In this document: piece after piece, positions 19,467 through 28,386 of the stretch
How positions within the stretch are numbered: the first letter of the stretch is position 1
Layout: every line of letters begins with the position of its first letter
Source: Deinococcus betulae
GTDB lineage: Bacteria; Deinococcota; Deinococci; Deinococcales; Deinococcaceae
DNA length: 64,000 bases
NCBI RefSeq assembly: GCF_020166395.1
Contig: NZ_JAIQXU010000005.1
Coordinates: forward strand, 1-64,000
Reading direction: 5' to 3'
The notes under the pieces: model-generated
Told to the model about the DNA's origin: nothing
Database searches by the model: none
What the model saw: only the letters and a program-made list of their open reading frames with translations
Program-made: the position numbers and the translations under genes

Positions 19467-20508
19467 CCTCCTGGCCCCTGAGCAAAGAGCCGCCGAGCGG
19501 CTGGCGCGCGAGGCCGGCGCGCTGCTGCTCTCGCACCTGCGCGCGGGCCTGACCGTGGAACACAAGACCAGCGCCGACGACCCGGTCACCGCTGCTGACC
19601 GCGAGGCCTCTGCGCTGATTACGCGCAGCCTGGCGCAGGCTTTTCCGGATGACGGCCTGCTGTCAGAAGAGGAGGCCGACAGCCCCGAGCGCCTGACCCG
19701 TAGGCGGGTCTGGATCATTGACCCCATTGACGGCACCAAGGAGTTTTCCACCGGCAGTCCCGACTACTGCGTCAGTATCGGCCTGGCCGTAAACGGTGAG
19801 GCCGTGCTGGGCGTGGTCTATGCCCCCGCCACCCATGAGCTGTTTGTGGGGGTAGTGGGTGCCGGCGTGACCCTGAATGGTCAACCCGTGCCCCCGGCGG
19901 CGGCTGGCCCGGAGTGGCGGGTGGCGGTGTCGGACACCGAGCACAGCCGCGAACTGCACGCTGTGCCGCTGCCCGGCATGGTGCCCAGCGGCAGCATTGC
20001 CCTGAAGCTGGCCCGCATTGCCGCTGGTCAGGCCGACGTGACCTTTACCATGTCGCCGCGCAGCGAGTGGGATATTGCCGCCGGGCACGCTCTGCTGCGC
20101 GCCGCTGGGGGCGACCTGCGCCGCCGCGACGGGCGCCCGGTTCGCTACAACCAGCCGCGCCCGCACATCGAGCAGGGGCTGATCGGTGGGCAACCCGGCG
20201 CCCTGGCGTGGCTGGACGGCGCGCTGAGCGCCCACCGCCTGCCCACCGCCCACCTGGGGCTGACCCCTGCCGACCCGGCCTGGTCATTGCTGGGCGCAGC
20301 GGATCAGGAGGCACTGGCGGAGCACCCTGGCGTGTTCATACGCCATGCCGGGGGCGAGGTGCTGGCGCTGCTGGTCATGGACCTGCCGACCCGCCGGGTC
20401 GAGCGCGCGGAGGGCGACGCCTTTCATCTGGAGCGGCTGACCCGTGACGTGACCCGCGCGCTGGGCACGGTGCAGCCGGGGCCGGAGGCGAGCCCTCCAC
20501 GTGACTGA
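19447..20508 (+). CDS. CysQ/inositol-monophosphatase family protein with C-terminal extension
   Basis: A 353-residue protein. Residues 1-255 match the Mg-dependent, Li-sensitive phosphatase family, with DDPVTAADREA, LLSEEE, the metal motif WIIDPIDGTKEF and the C-terminal SEWDIAAGHALLRAAGGD. CysQ removes the 3'-phosphate from PAP in sulfate assimilation; the exact substrate is uncertain. About 90 further residues (from HIEQGLIGG on) exceed the family length and look like a small separate alpha-beta region. The ATG at 19447 has GGAGG upstream and overlaps the previous gene. Confidence 0.85.
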   Translation: MTTFSSDLLAPEQRAAERLAREAGALLLSHLRAGLTVEHKTSADDPVTAADREASALITRSLAQAFPDDGLLSEEEADSPERLTRRRVWIIDPIDGTKEFSTGSPDYCVSIGLAVNGEAVLGVVYAPATHELFVGVVGAGVTLNGQPVPPAAAGPEWRVAVSDTEHSRELHAVPLPGMVPSGSIALKLARIAAGQADVTFTMSPRSEWDIAAGHALLRAAGGDLRRRDGRPVRYNQPRPHIEQGLIGGQPGALAWLDGALSAHRLPTAHLGLTPADPAWSLLGAADQEALAEHPGVFIRHAGGEVLALLVMDLPTRRVERAEGDAFHLERLTRDVTRALGTVQPGPEASPPRD

Positions 20509-21070
20509 AGCCGCGCCAGGAGTGCCGCGCGTGAGCCTCAAGCCGGTGCTGGACTTCACGCCGCCGGAGTGGCGCGCGCTGCACGGATTTTTTCGCAGCC
20601 GCGAACTGGCCGACTGGAACGACGCCCGGCCCATCCGCATGCCGGAATGGCTGTTTCGCCGCGTCATGCAGGACGAGGAACGTACCGGCGAGCGCGCTGG
20701 CTTCGGCGTGCTGGACGAGGCCGGCCAGCTGATCGGCAGCGCCGAACTGTACGACCTGCGCCCGCCGCCCCCGCTGACCCCCACCGCCGCCACCCTGGGC
20801 GTCATGATTGGGCTGCCGGCGCTGTGGGGGCAGGGCTACGGCCGCGCCGCGGTGGGAGCGCTGGTGCGCTGGGCCTTTGAGGAACGCGACACGCCGCTGA
20901 CCCGTATTCGCCTGACGACCTTTGCCCACAACCGCCGCGCGCAGCGGGCCTTCGCCGCCTGCGGTTTTCACGAGGTGGGCCGCACCACTCGCCCCGGCCG
21001 CACCGACGTCCATATGGAGCTGACCCGGCAGGCCTGGCTGACAGCGCAGGGCGAGGCTGGTGAGAGTTGA
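20501..21070 (+). CDS. GNAT family N-acetyltransferase
   Basis: A 189-residue RimJ/RimL-type acetyltransferase. It has WNDARPIRMPEW at the N-terminus, then LGVMIGLPALWGQGYGRAAVGALVRWAF with the acetyl-CoA loop QGYGRA, and NRRAQRAFAACGFHEVGR. The substrate cannot be told; proteins or small amines are common for this group. GTG start at 20501 overlaps the end of the CysQ-like gene, so it is the third gene of that operon. Confidence 0.88.
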   Translation: MTEAAPGVPRVSLKPVLDFTPPEWRALHGFFRSRELADWNDARPIRMPEWLFRRVMQDEERTGERAGFGVLDEAGQLIGSAELYDLRPPPPLTPTAATLGVMIGLPALWGQGYGRAAVGALVRWAFEERDTPLTRIRLTTFAHNRRAQRAFAACGFHEVGRTTRPGRTDVHMELTRQAWLTAQGEAGES

Positions 21071-21153
21071 CGAGCAGGGTCTGGGGACCCTGATACAGCA
21101 CTCCGCAGCCTGAACGAGTTTCATACCGACGCGGCTTCAGTCGTTTGCACACA

Positions 21154-21308
21154 TGATGGAATCCGGGCGAAGTTGGAAAGCGGCATAGCAGCCTCGGAGC
21201 GCTTCGCAGCAGGGCGTGAGGAAGAAAAACCGGGTTGACGGGCGTGGCGTTGACACGTCGATTCTCTTCCGATGTGTCAACGAAGCAGACGGAATCTGTC
21301 TCTCATAA
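21154..21308 (+). repeat. interspersed repeat, copy 2
   Basis: Starts GATGGAATCCGGGCGAAGTT, continues with a Cys-box-free GC-rich body containing CGGGCGTGGCGTTG, has the central stem TTGACAC / GTGTCAA (about 21249-21280) and ends CAGACGGAATCTGTC. No coding function. Confidence 0.75.
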
Positions 21309-21439
21309 GAGCGAGAACTGACAGCGGGGTCCCGAGAGAGATGGACGGTGCCCAGGTGTTCAGGTGTCGTGCCCCTGAAGTCTTGAGCGCCGGTTGAGGT
21401 TGCTCTGCGGCGCCTGAGGAACGGGGCAAAATACGGGAC

Positions 21440-22363
21440 ATGCGTGTTCTTGTTCCCGACCTGCCCGAATTCCGTGCCCTGGCGGCCCACGATGAGGGCG
21501 GCGTCCCTGGCGTGGACCTCGCGTTCTATACCCGTACCGAGGTGCCTGAAGGGGCGGCGGACGGCGCGGTGCTGTGGCTGACTGGCCCGGACACCCGCGC
21601 CCGGTTGCTGGCGGCGCCGGGACTGACCTGGGCGCTGACCCTGACGGCGGGCATCGAGCATGTGCAGGGGCAGTTGCCAGAGGGGGTGGCACTGTATAAC
21701 GCCAGCCGCCTGCACAGCCACGCGGTGGCGGTACACGCGCTCGCCGGCATGCTGGCAGCGTCACGCGGCCTGCACCTCTTCCGGGACGCTCAGGCCCGCC
21801 GCGAGTGGGCGCCCCCGCCTTCGCCGGGGCAGTCGGGGCTGGCCACCCTGGACAGCGCGCGGGTCGTGCTGTGGGGACACGGGCACATTGGCCGCGAGTT
21901 GGAGGCGGTGCTCACGCCGCACGGCGCCGAGGTCAGCGGGATTCGCAGCGACACCTCTGAAGCCGAGCGCGACGAACTGCTGTCGCAGGCCGACTGGGTG
22001 GTCCTGCTGCTGCCGCAGACGCCAGAGACAAAGGGCATTGTGAACGCCGATGTGCTGGCCCGGCTGAACCCCAGCGCGTGGCTGTGCAACGTGGGGCGCG
22101 GCGGCCTGGTCGTCACGGCCGACTTAGTGGCGGCGCTGGAGGCTGGCCACCTGGGCGGCGCGGTGCTGGACGTGACCGACCCCGAGCCGCTGCCCGCTGA
22201 CCACCCGCTGTGGACCCTGCCAAACGTCATTCTGACCCCCCACATTGCCAGCACCACCGCCGACCTCGTGGCGCGAGGTGCCGCGCTGACCCGCGACTTT
22301 CTGATTGACCTGCAACAGGGCCGCGACCCCGAAGGCCGCGTGGAGCCGGGCCAGGCGTACTGA
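21440..22363 (+). CDS. D-isomer-specific 2-hydroxyacid dehydrogenase
   Basis: A 307-residue NAD(P)-dependent oxidoreductase. The Rossmann motif is WGHGHIGRELEAVL (G-x-G-x-x-G at about residues 151-156). Catalytic residues fit the family: Arg in CNVGRGGLV, Glu in DPEPLPADHPLW and His in LTPHIAS. It resembles glyoxylate/hydroxypyruvate reductase-like members; the substrate is not determined. The N-terminal 90 residues are short for the family but complete. No neighbour suggests a pathway. Confidence 0.88.
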   Translation: MRVLVPDLPEFRALAAHDEGGVPGVDLAFYTRTEVPEGAADGAVLWLTGPDTRARLLAAPGLTWALTLTAGIEHVQGQLPEGVALYNASRLHSHAVAVHALAGMLAASRGLHLFRDAQARREWAPPPSPGQSGLATLDSARVVLWGHGHIGRELEAVLTPHGAEVSGIRSDTSEAERDELLSQADWVVLLLPQTPETKGIVNADVLARLNPSAWLCNVGRGGLVVTADLVAALEAGHLGGAVLDVTDPEPLPADHPLWTLPNVILTPHIASTTADLVARGAALTRDFLIDLQQGRDPEGRVEPGQAY

Positions 22364-22639
22364 TGGCGGCCCAGCCGCTGCTGCGTGACAGGTGATATGG
22401 GTAGTCCCGGTGCTTGAGCGGCTTTCTGGTCAGACGCGTGGACCCACTGCTGCCCGTCTGGCGTGCCCTTACACTGGACCGACAGTTGACGCCCCTGCTG
22501 GACCTAGTGACCGGGGAAGCGCTCCTAAAGTGTGGCCCCTCCCGCTGGGGACGCCATCCCGTCAAGGCTGGGCGTGAGGAGGCCGCCCTGACCCGGAGTT
22601 CCCCGGCCTAGCCCGCCGCCTGCGCCCGCACAGTTTGCT
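22364..22639. other. 276-bp region without a gene
   Basis: Short open frames only, without start signals. It includes the upstream region of the small membrane protein gene. No repeat copy or hairpin with a T-tract was seen. Confidence 0.35.
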
Positions 22640-23029
22640 ATGTCCCCCGGTGGCCCTGAGGTGACGCCCCGAGTGACCCGCTTGGACAGTCAGCACCAGC
22701 AGCAAGGCTGGCGGCTGTGGCGCTGGACGCTAAGGTTTGGTGTGCTGGGGGTGCTGTTGGTGGTGTTGCCCATGCTGACGGTTGGGCGCTCTGGTCAGGT
22801 GGTTGCGTTTGGGGTGATGTACGCCACCCGGCTGGCCTTGGTGGTGCTGTACGGCGCGCTATTGGTAGTGACGGGGCGGCGCTGGCGCTGGCTAAGTCTG
22901 CCCCTGATTCTGCTGCCCGAGATTCTGCCGTTTGGCCTGATCAGCCTGGCTGGGTTGCTGATGGGTCTGGCCGAGGTTCGCCGGCATCTGAAGGTTACGG
23001 GGCCTGACAGCCGCTGCCAGTTCCATTGA
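22640..23029 (+). CDS. small integral membrane protein
   Basis: A 129-residue protein with a basic, Gln-rich N-terminus (residues 1-30) and three hydrophobic helices at about 33-50, 55-78 and 87-110 (WLSLPLILLPEILPFGLISLAGLLMGL). The C-terminus is short and polar. Family not recognised. Start is the ATG at 22640; no clear ribosome-binding site. Function unknown. Confidence 0.65.
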   Translation: MSPGGPEVTPRVTRLDSQHQQQGWRLWRWTLRFGVLGVLLVVLPMLTVGRSGQVVAFGVMYATRLALVVLYGALLVVTGRRWRWLSLPLILLPEILPFGLISLAGLLMGLAEVRRHLKVTGPDSRCQFH

Positions 23030-23103
23030 GGGGCCACCAACGCCCCTCAACCACGCTGAGTTCCGCTGGGAGACGGACCCGGATTCAATCGTCTACAAAA
23101 ACG

Positions 23104-23228
23104 CTTGAATTCGGGCGAACTTGAAAAGCTGCGCCGCAGTGCGAAGGAGAGCAACACAGGTTCCGGGCGTGAGATATGCCACCCGGCGCTCTCCCGGTTT
23201 GCCAGAGAAACAGACGGAAGCTGTATGA
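23104..23228 (+). repeat. interspersed repeat, copy 3
   Basis: Starts CTTGAATTCGGGCGAACTTG, then AGCTGCGCCGCAG and GGTTCCGGGCGTGAG, a central GCC-rich stem, and the end AAACAGACGGAAGCTGTATGAG. Lies between the membrane protein gene and mnmA. Confidence 0.7.
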
Positions 23229-23384
23229 GCGTGGCCGGAGGCCAGAGGTGGCCACACCTGGGTTACGCCAGCGCTGGAATCTCCAGCTCGCTCCTTGGTT
23301 CTGCCAGCGGGGCCGTTGGCTATCGCCGCAGCCGCCCTCTACCGGTTCTTACCTTAGGCGTCAGCGCCTCTCCGGCCTCTACTC

Positions 23385-24563
23385 TCAGCTCAGCTGTACA
23401 GCGGGACGCTTCTTCGGGACGGGCTTTAGGGGCGGCAGGTCGCGGGTGTGGTCTTCAATCAGCCCGCCGCCCAGCAGGCGCGGTCCGGCGTACAGCACGG
23501 CGCTCTGGCCAGGGGCCACGGCAAACTGAGGCTCAGCAAAGGCCAGCTCAAAGCCGTGCTCATCGGCCCGCACCACGCGCGCTTTGACAGGCGCCGTGCG
23601 GTAGCGCACCTGCACCTCTAGCTCCTGCGGCAATTCGGCTAGGTCCACCAGATAGTTCGCGCTGCTGGCGCGCAGCCCTGGCCACAGGCACTCGTCGTGG
23701 TCGCCCACCCAGACCGTGTTGGTGGCCGGGTCCAGGTGAACCACATGCCGGACGCGGTGGGTCTGGTACAGGCCCAGACCCTTTTTCTGGCCCAGGGTGT
23801 AAAACTGAGTGCCCAGGTGTTCGCCCACGACCTCGCCGCTGGCAATCTCGCGGATGTAGCCCTGGGCCTGGGGCAGATGCTCGGCCACAAAGTCCTGCAC
23901 CTTGCCCGGCACGAAGCAGATGTTTTGGCTTTCGGGTTTGCGGGCGGTCAGCAGGCCGCGTTCCTCCGCAATTTCACGCACGCGCGGCTTTTCCAGCTCG
24001 CCCACCGGAAACAGAATGTACGGCAGCGCGTCGCGCGGGGTGCCCCACAGGAAATACGTCTGGTCCTTGCGGGGGTCGTCGCCCCGCCAGAACTCCACCT
24101 CGCCCGCCGCATTTTCCACGCGCTTTACGTAATGCCCGGTCGCCACGTAGCGGCAGCCCAGCATCTTGGCTTTTTTCACCAGCTCGTCAAACTTGACCTT
24201 GGTGTTGCAGTTCACGCAGGGATTGGGCGTGCGCCCCTTACTGTATTCATCCAGAAACGGCCCGACGATGTGGCGCTGAAACTGCTCGCGGTAATCCAGC
24301 AGGTAAAACGGCACGCCCACCTGTTCGGCCACGCGCCGGGCCTCATAGGCGGCGTCGGGCGAGCAGCAGGTGTCGAACGTGTCCACCCGCTTGTCGTCGG
24401 GCCAGAAACGCATCATGGCGCCCACCACCTGATAGCCCTGGTCCTTGAGCAGCGCCGCCGTCACGCTGCTGTCCACCCCGCCGGACATGGCGCACAGCAC
24501 GCGCTCCCCGGCGGCTGTGGCAGGAGAGGGAACCGGCTGGGGCAGAGGGGCAGGCGCGCTCAT
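23385..24563 (-). CDS. mnmA: tRNA-specific 2-thiouridylase
   Basis: A 392-residue enzyme that installs the 2-thio group on U34 of tRNA-Lys, -Glu and -Gln using sulfur relayed from IscS. The PP-loop SGGVDSS is at residues 27-33 after a longer than usual Ala/Pro-rich N-terminus. Further motifs are TPNPCVNCNTKVKF with the first catalytic Cys region, SQNICFVPG with the second catalytic Cys, and a C-terminal beta-barrel (LEVQVRYRTAPVKARV). Start chosen at MSAPAP (24563), 10 bases after a TAAGCT box. Confidence 0.94.
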   Translation of the reverse strand: MSAPAPLPQPVPSPATAAGERVLCAMSGGVDSSVTAALLKDQGYQVVGAMMRFWPDDKRVDTFDTCCSPDAAYEARRVAEQVGVPFYLLDYREQFQRHIVGPFLDEYSKGRTPNPCVNCNTKVKFDELVKKAKMLGCRYVATGHYVKRVENAAGEVEFWRGDDPRKDQTYFLWGTPRDALPYILFPVGELEKPRVREIAEERGLLTARKPESQNICFVPGKVQDFVAEHLPQAQGYIREIASGEVVGEHLGTQFYTLGQKKGLGLYQTHRVRHVVHLDPATNTVWVGDHDECLWPGLRASSANYLVDLAELPQELEVQVRYRTAPVKARVVRADEHGFELAFAEPQFAVAPGQSAVLYAGPRLLGGGLIEDHTRDLPPLKPVPKKRPAVQLS

Positions 24564-24964
24564 ACAGCCGGGCAGCTTAGCAGAGGGCCGCAGAACCCGG
24601 AGTGAGGTGCGCGGCAATTGCCAGCCGGGCGGCCTTCATCTTGTGCCCGGTTCGTCTGACAAAGCGCAGTCAGGAAGCGGTTGCAAAAGCAGAGCCCGAA
24701 AAACCCTCACCCAGACAGCAACTGGCCCCTCTGCCTTCATCCTCGAACCCTGAGTCCAGCGTGACGAGGGTGTGAGAAGGCGCGGCTATAGTTGCCCCAT
24801 CTCGCTCCGGACCCTCCAGACGAGAAGAGGCGATGAAACGCGTTCTGTATCCGGGCACCTGGAACGCGCCGAGCCAGTGGTGCGACCGGCTTTTCCACGC
24901 TGTTTCTGTCTCAGGCAGGCCAGCGATAACTGCCAAGACCCTGCGTCTGGCAAGGAGTTTCCCC

Positions 24965-25414
24965 ATGCGTAAATTTTCTGTGCTGGCCCTGACCACCCTG
25001 CTGCTGCTGCCCTCTGCCCTGGCTGAGACCTCGACCGGCGACACCTACGACCGCGCCTCCATGACGGTCACCGCCAGCGGCGCCTACGGCGAGGCCGTGA
25101 ACTTTGAGGTGCCCGACACAGCCCTGAATCTGGACGCCTCGGCCTTGCGGCCCGGGGCCACCTACACCATCAGCGTGCCAGTCACCAACACGACCGACCG
25201 GCCCATCGTGGTCACCGGCACTTCGGCGGTCACGGGCAGCTACCAGGGGAACGTGATCGTGACGGCCGTCACGGGCAGCCTGACCCTGGCCCCCGGCGGC
25301 ACGGGCGAGCTGCAGTACACCATCGGCCTGCCCAGCGACGCCGCCATTTCGGCGACGGCGGGCAAGACCGTCACCGTGACCTTCAGCCTGGAAGGCACGA
25401 GCGACTACAGCTGA
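24965..25414 (+). CDS. secreted beta-rich protein
   Basis: A 149-residue protein with a standard signal peptide (KFSVLALTTLLLLPSALA, cleavage after ALA near residue 20). The mature part is Thr/Ser/Val-rich and probably an Ig-like beta sandwich (TYTISVPVTNTTDRPIVVTGTSAV). Start at 24965 has AAGGAG 7 bases upstream, and an upstream in-frame ATG (24833) is rejected because it would bury the signal peptide. Adjacent to another secreted protein gene across a repeat copy. Family and function not recognised. Confidence 0.78.
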   Translation: MRKFSVLALTTLLLLPSALAETSTGDTYDRASMTVTASGAYGEAVNFEVPDTALNLDASALRPGATYTISVPVTNTTDRPIVVTGTSAVTGSYQGNVIVTAVTGSLTLAPGGTGELQYTIGLPSDAAISATAGKTVTVTFSLEGTSDYS

Positions 25415-25454
25415 GGGGCGGGCGCGCCGGGCGGCTCTGGTCCCGGCGCGCCAC

Positions 25455-25588
25455 CTCATCCGGGCTCCGGTTGACTCGTTGGCAACGACGACTCCATCCG
25501 ACCACAGAGAGAAAGACGGGTTCCGGGCGTGGAGGTTGCACATCGGTGCTGTTGCGATGTGGTGGCGTTCCAGCCGGAAGCCGTAAGG
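25455..25588 (+). repeat. interspersed repeat, copy 4
   Basis: Contains GGGTTCCGGGCGTGGAGGTTG, a central stem CACATCG / CGATGTG and the end CAGCCGGAAGCCGTAAGGA. The terminal TAAGGAA supplies the ribosome-binding site of the following gene. Confidence 0.65.
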
Positions 25589-25594
25589 AAAGCC

Positions 25595-26182
25595 ATGAAA
25601 CGATTCCTCCTGGTTCTTTGCTGTCTGGGCGGCGCGCAGGCACAGTTCTCGGCGCCGCCTGTGGGCATTACGGTCAAAGAAGGCGCCGCCCCCAAACTGG
25701 AGGTGGCGCGCACGCTTGCGGTGCAGCCGGCGGCGCTGGCCCTGCGGCTGGCTCCCGGCCACAGCGCCGGCATGCTGACCTTTTCGGTCCTGAGCCCCGT
25801 GAATGCCGAGGTGCGCGTGCGCGCCAGTGACGCCCGCCTGACACCGCGCCAGGCGGGCGACGAGCGCCTGATCCTGAGTGCCAACACCCTGCAAAGCGTG
25901 ACCCTGCTGGCAACGGCCCCGCATTCAGGCGTGCTGTCGTTCCTGAACAGCGAAGGGCAGGTGGTGGCCTCGGCCCCGTACACGGTGGCGGCGGCCAAAA
26001 CGGTGAACCAGTCGCTGTCTCTCAACTATTCGCCCTCATCCAGCCGCGCCAGCATGAATTATGGAATCAGTGGCGTGCCCCAGTCGCCGCTGGACCTGCG
26101 CTGGAACGCCTCGGTGAACCTCAGCGTGGACACCAAGACGGGGCAGGTCGGCGGCGGCGTGGGCGTCAATATGTCGTGGTAG
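25595..26182 (+). CDS. secreted beta-rich protein
   Basis: A 195-residue protein with a short signal peptide (KRFLLVLCCLGGAQA). The mature part has no Cys and looks beta-rich, with a Ser/Asn-rich end (NQSLSLNYSPSSSRAS) and alternating hydrophobic strands at the C-terminus (VNLSVDTKTGQVGGGVGVNMSW) like an outer-surface or fimbrial-type protein. ATG 25595 follows AAGGAA. It may be co-expressed with the secreted gene at 24965. Not recognised beyond this. Confidence 0.75.
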   Translation: MKRFLLVLCCLGGAQAQFSAPPVGITVKEGAAPKLEVARTLAVQPAALALRLAPGHSAGMLTFSVLSPVNAEVRVRASDARLTPRQAGDERLILSANTLQSVTLLATAPHSGVLSFLNSEGQVVASAPYTVAAAKTVNQSLSLNYSPSSSRASMNYGISGVPQSPLDLRWNASVNLSVDTKTGQVGGGVGVNMSW

Positions 26183-26349
26183 GGGCGCACGGCTGGGGGT
26201 GACACAGACGGCCACTGGCATCGTCTGCGCCGCCGTCTCGCGGCCGTCCGTCGTTTCTTCCGTTCCCCCTGCTGTACAGCAGTTTAAGTCTGCTCGGCTT
26301 TCACCAGGGAAAAGGCCCGGTTCTACCGGAGCCCGTAAGACAGACGCGG
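26183..26349. other. intergenic, possible repeat remnant
   Basis: Has short segments like the repeat family (GGCCCGGTTCTACCGGAGCCCGTAAGACAG) but lacks the full ends. No gene seen. Confidence 0.35.
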
Positions 26350-26355
26350 TAGGCT
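26350..26355 (+). promoter_or_regulatory. -10 box of the secreted 157-residue protein
   Basis: TAGGCT, 6 bases before the ATG at 26362. Confidence 0.6.
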
Positions 26356-26361
26356 GGGCGC

Positions 26362-26835
26362 ATGCGCCTGTGGCCTGCCGCTCTTGTTCTGGCTTCTGCG
26401 GCCCTGGCCGCGCCCCTGACGGCGTATGGCAACGCCCGCTTTGGCTACCTTGTGGCCGCGCCGGCGGGCCTACTGGCCCAGCGCCCACCCGACAACGGCG
26501 ACGGCCAGAGCTGGCAAAGTGCCGACGGGCAGGTGAAGGTCAGCGTCTGGGGCAGCCACGCGCCGGGCGTGCTGAATCAGGCCACCCCGGCCGCCTGGAT
26601 AACCCACTCAGCGCAGAGCTGGCGGGAGCAGGGTGCGCGCCTGACCTACCGCCGCCTGCTGCCCGGCGCGTTTGTCCTGAGCGGCTTTCAGAAAGACGGG
26701 CGCATCTTCTATCAGAAAGTGCTGGTCAGAAACGGGGAAGAGGCGGCGGTGCTGGTGGTCTATCCGGTCGCGCGGCGGGCCGTCTGGGACAGGGTCGCCG
26801 CGCAGGTGGCCAGCACGCTGCGCTGGGGGCGGTAG
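26362..26835 (+). CDS. secreted hypothetical protein
   Basis: A 157-residue protein with a signal peptide (LWPAALVLASAALAAP). The mature part (YGNARFGYLVAAPAGLL, SADGQVKVSVWGSHAPG, FVLSGFQKDGRIFYQKVLVRNGEEAAVLVVYP) resembles small periplasmic proteins of the PsbP/DUF1795-like fold, an inference only. Leaderless start after TAGGCT. Convergent with the hydroxylase gene; the stop codons are about 2 bases apart. Confidence 0.75.
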   Translation: MRLWPAALVLASAALAAPLTAYGNARFGYLVAAPAGLLAQRPPDNGDGQSWQSADGQVKVSVWGSHAPGVLNQATPAAWITHSAQSWREQGARLTYRRLLPGAFVLSGFQKDGRIFYQKVLVRNGEEAAVLVVYPVARRAVWDRVAAQVASTLRWGR

Positions 26836-26836
26836 G

Positions 26837-27679
26837 TCACGGTTTCCAGCCGGGCGGGCGCAACAGGTAGTTCAGGCGCTCGCGCCAGCCGCGTGCGTGC
26901 CGAACGTCGCGCCACAGGGCCGCAAATTCATGGAAGGCCACGCCGACGGGGTTATGAGTGTGAATGTTCTGCACCAGCCCGTAGCGCACCCGCTCGGTTT
27001 CAGGCTGAAAGGTGCCCAGCAGGCGGTCCCAGAGCATCAGGATGCCCGCGTAATTTTTATCCAGATACACGTCGTTGCTGCCGTGGTGGGCGCGGTGGTG
27101 GCTGGGGGTGCTGAACACGTACTCAATCAGGCGGGGCAGGCGCCCCACGCGCTCGGTATGAACGAAGAACTGGTACAGCAGGTTCCACGACTGGGCCAGC
27201 AAAATCATCCACGGCTCGAAGCCCAGCAGGGCCAGCGGCAGCCAGAAGGGCAGCGCGGTCATGGGCACCCAGGTCTGGCGCAGCGCCGTGGACAGGTTGT
27301 AATGCTGGCTGGAATGGTGAACGACGTGGCTGGCCCAGAACAGGCGCACCTCGTGGCTGATGCGGTGAAACCAGTAGTAGGCGAAGTCGTCCAGAAAGAA
27401 CAGCAGGACCCACACCCACCAGGCGCCCGGCGGCAGCCGCAGCGGGGTTAATTCGTACAGCGCGGCGTAGATGGTCACCACCACGCCTTTCCAGACCACG
27501 TTGATAAGCAGATTGCCCACGCCCATGCTCAGGCTGGTGGCAGTGTCGCGCAGAGCGTAGCCCTTCTTGGGGTCGGTGCCGTCCCCATCATGGTCGTCCC
27601 GCAGAAAATAGTAGGCGGCCCACTCGATCAGCAGTGACAGCACGAAGATGGGCACGGCCTTTTGCAGCAGGTCAACCAC
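26837..27679 (-). CDS. sterol desaturase/fatty acid hydroxylase family protein
   Basis: A 280-residue integral membrane di-iron enzyme. The His clusters are WFHRISHE, HVVHHSSQHYN and STPSHHRAHHGSND, and there are about four to five membrane segments. Members hydroxylate or desaturate lipids, carotenoids or sterols. Cotranscription with a FadR-type regulator suggests a fatty-acyl or membrane-lipid substrate, which is an inference. GTG start at 27679 overlaps the end of the regulator gene by 8 bases. Confidence 0.9.
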   Translation of the reverse strand: MVDLLQKAVPIFVLSLLIEWAAYYFLRDDHDGDGTDPKKGYALRDTATSLSMGVGNLLINVVWKGVVVTIYAALYELTPLRLPPGAWWVWVLLFFLDDFAYYWFHRISHEVRLFWASHVVHHSSQHYNLSTALRQTWVPMTALPFWLPLALLGFEPWMILLAQSWNLLYQFFVHTERVGRLPRLIEYVFSTPSHHRAHHGSNDVYLDKNYAGILMLWDRLLGTFQPETERVRYGLVQNIHTHNPVGVAFHEFAALWRDVRHARGWRERLNYLLRPPGWKP

Positions 27680-28337
27680 GGGCCGCCTCCTGCCACAGTG
27701 CCACGCTGTCCAGCGCGGTGGTCAGGGCCACCTGGCGCGCGGCGGCTGGTCCCAGTGCCAGGGCGGCGTGCAGGGCGCGGTAGTGGTCACGGGCGCGCTC
27801 GCGGGCGGCGGGGGCGGCGAAGTACAGCGGCCCGGCCCGCCCGTAGACCTCATGAAAGGCGCCCAGCAGCAGCGGCGCCAGAGGATTGCCGCTGCCCTCG
27901 GCGGCCAGGTGCTGCACCGTCCAGTCAAAGGCAGTGAAGTCCTCGGGGGCTTCGGTGGCCGGGGGGGCGGCCAGGTGGGCCTGCAAGCGGGCCGGGTCGC
28001 GCACAGCGGCCATCCAGTGCGGCAGCAGCGCGGCGCGCAGGTCCAGCAGCTGCGGCACCAGGTTGCCCAGGTCGCCCGTGCGCGAGAGGTGGGCCAGAAC
28101 CCGCAGGCCCCCTTCTTCCGGGTGCCGCACGCGGGTGGGTTTTCCCTGGCGAATCTCCAGCAGGCCGTCTCTGGCCAGGCGCTGAAGGGCTTCGCGCAGG
28201 GTCGGGCGGGTGACGCCCAGGCTGGCAGCCAGTTCGCGCTCGGCGGGCAGCAGGCTGCCGGGTGGGTAGGTGCCGTCCAGTAGGCGCGACAGCATCGTGT
28301 CTTCAGCGTGCAGGGCGGGGCGCAGGGGCAGGGTCAT
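27672..28337 (-). CDS. FadR-subfamily GntR transcriptional regulator
   Basis: A 221-residue regulator. The winged helix reads YPPGSLLPAERELAASLGVTRPTLREALQRLARDGLLEIRQGKPTRV, typical of GntR/FadR, with an all-helical FCD/FadR-C type effector domain after residue 75. The start at 28337 has GGAGG upstream. A FadR-family operator (TGGTCTGACCA) overlaps its own -10 region, so it probably represses itself and the lipid hydroxylase with which it overlaps. The ligand is likely an acyl-CoA or similar acid, by family only. Confidence 0.9.
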   Translation of the reverse strand: MTLPLRPALHAEDTMLSRLLDGTYPPGSLLPAERELAASLGVTRPTLREALQRLARDGLLEIRQGKPTRVRHPEEGGLRVLAHLSRTGDLGNLVPQLLDLRAALLPHWMAAVRDPARLQAHLAAPPATEAPEDFTAFDWTVQHLAAEGSGNPLAPLLLGAFHEVYGRAGPLYFAAPAARERARDHYRALHAALALGPAAARQVALTTALDSVALWQEAARG

Positions 28338-28370
28338 GGGCGGGCCTCCAGAGGATTCAACAGAGTGGTC

Positions 28371-28386
28371 AGTGGTCTGACCAGTT
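28371..28386 (-). promoter_or_regulatory. FadR-type operator
   Basis: On the minus strand AACTGGTCAGACCACT has the core TGGTC-N-GACCA, an almost exact match to the FadR-family operator. It overlaps the predicted -10 box, which fits repression by occlusion. Confidence 0.7.
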
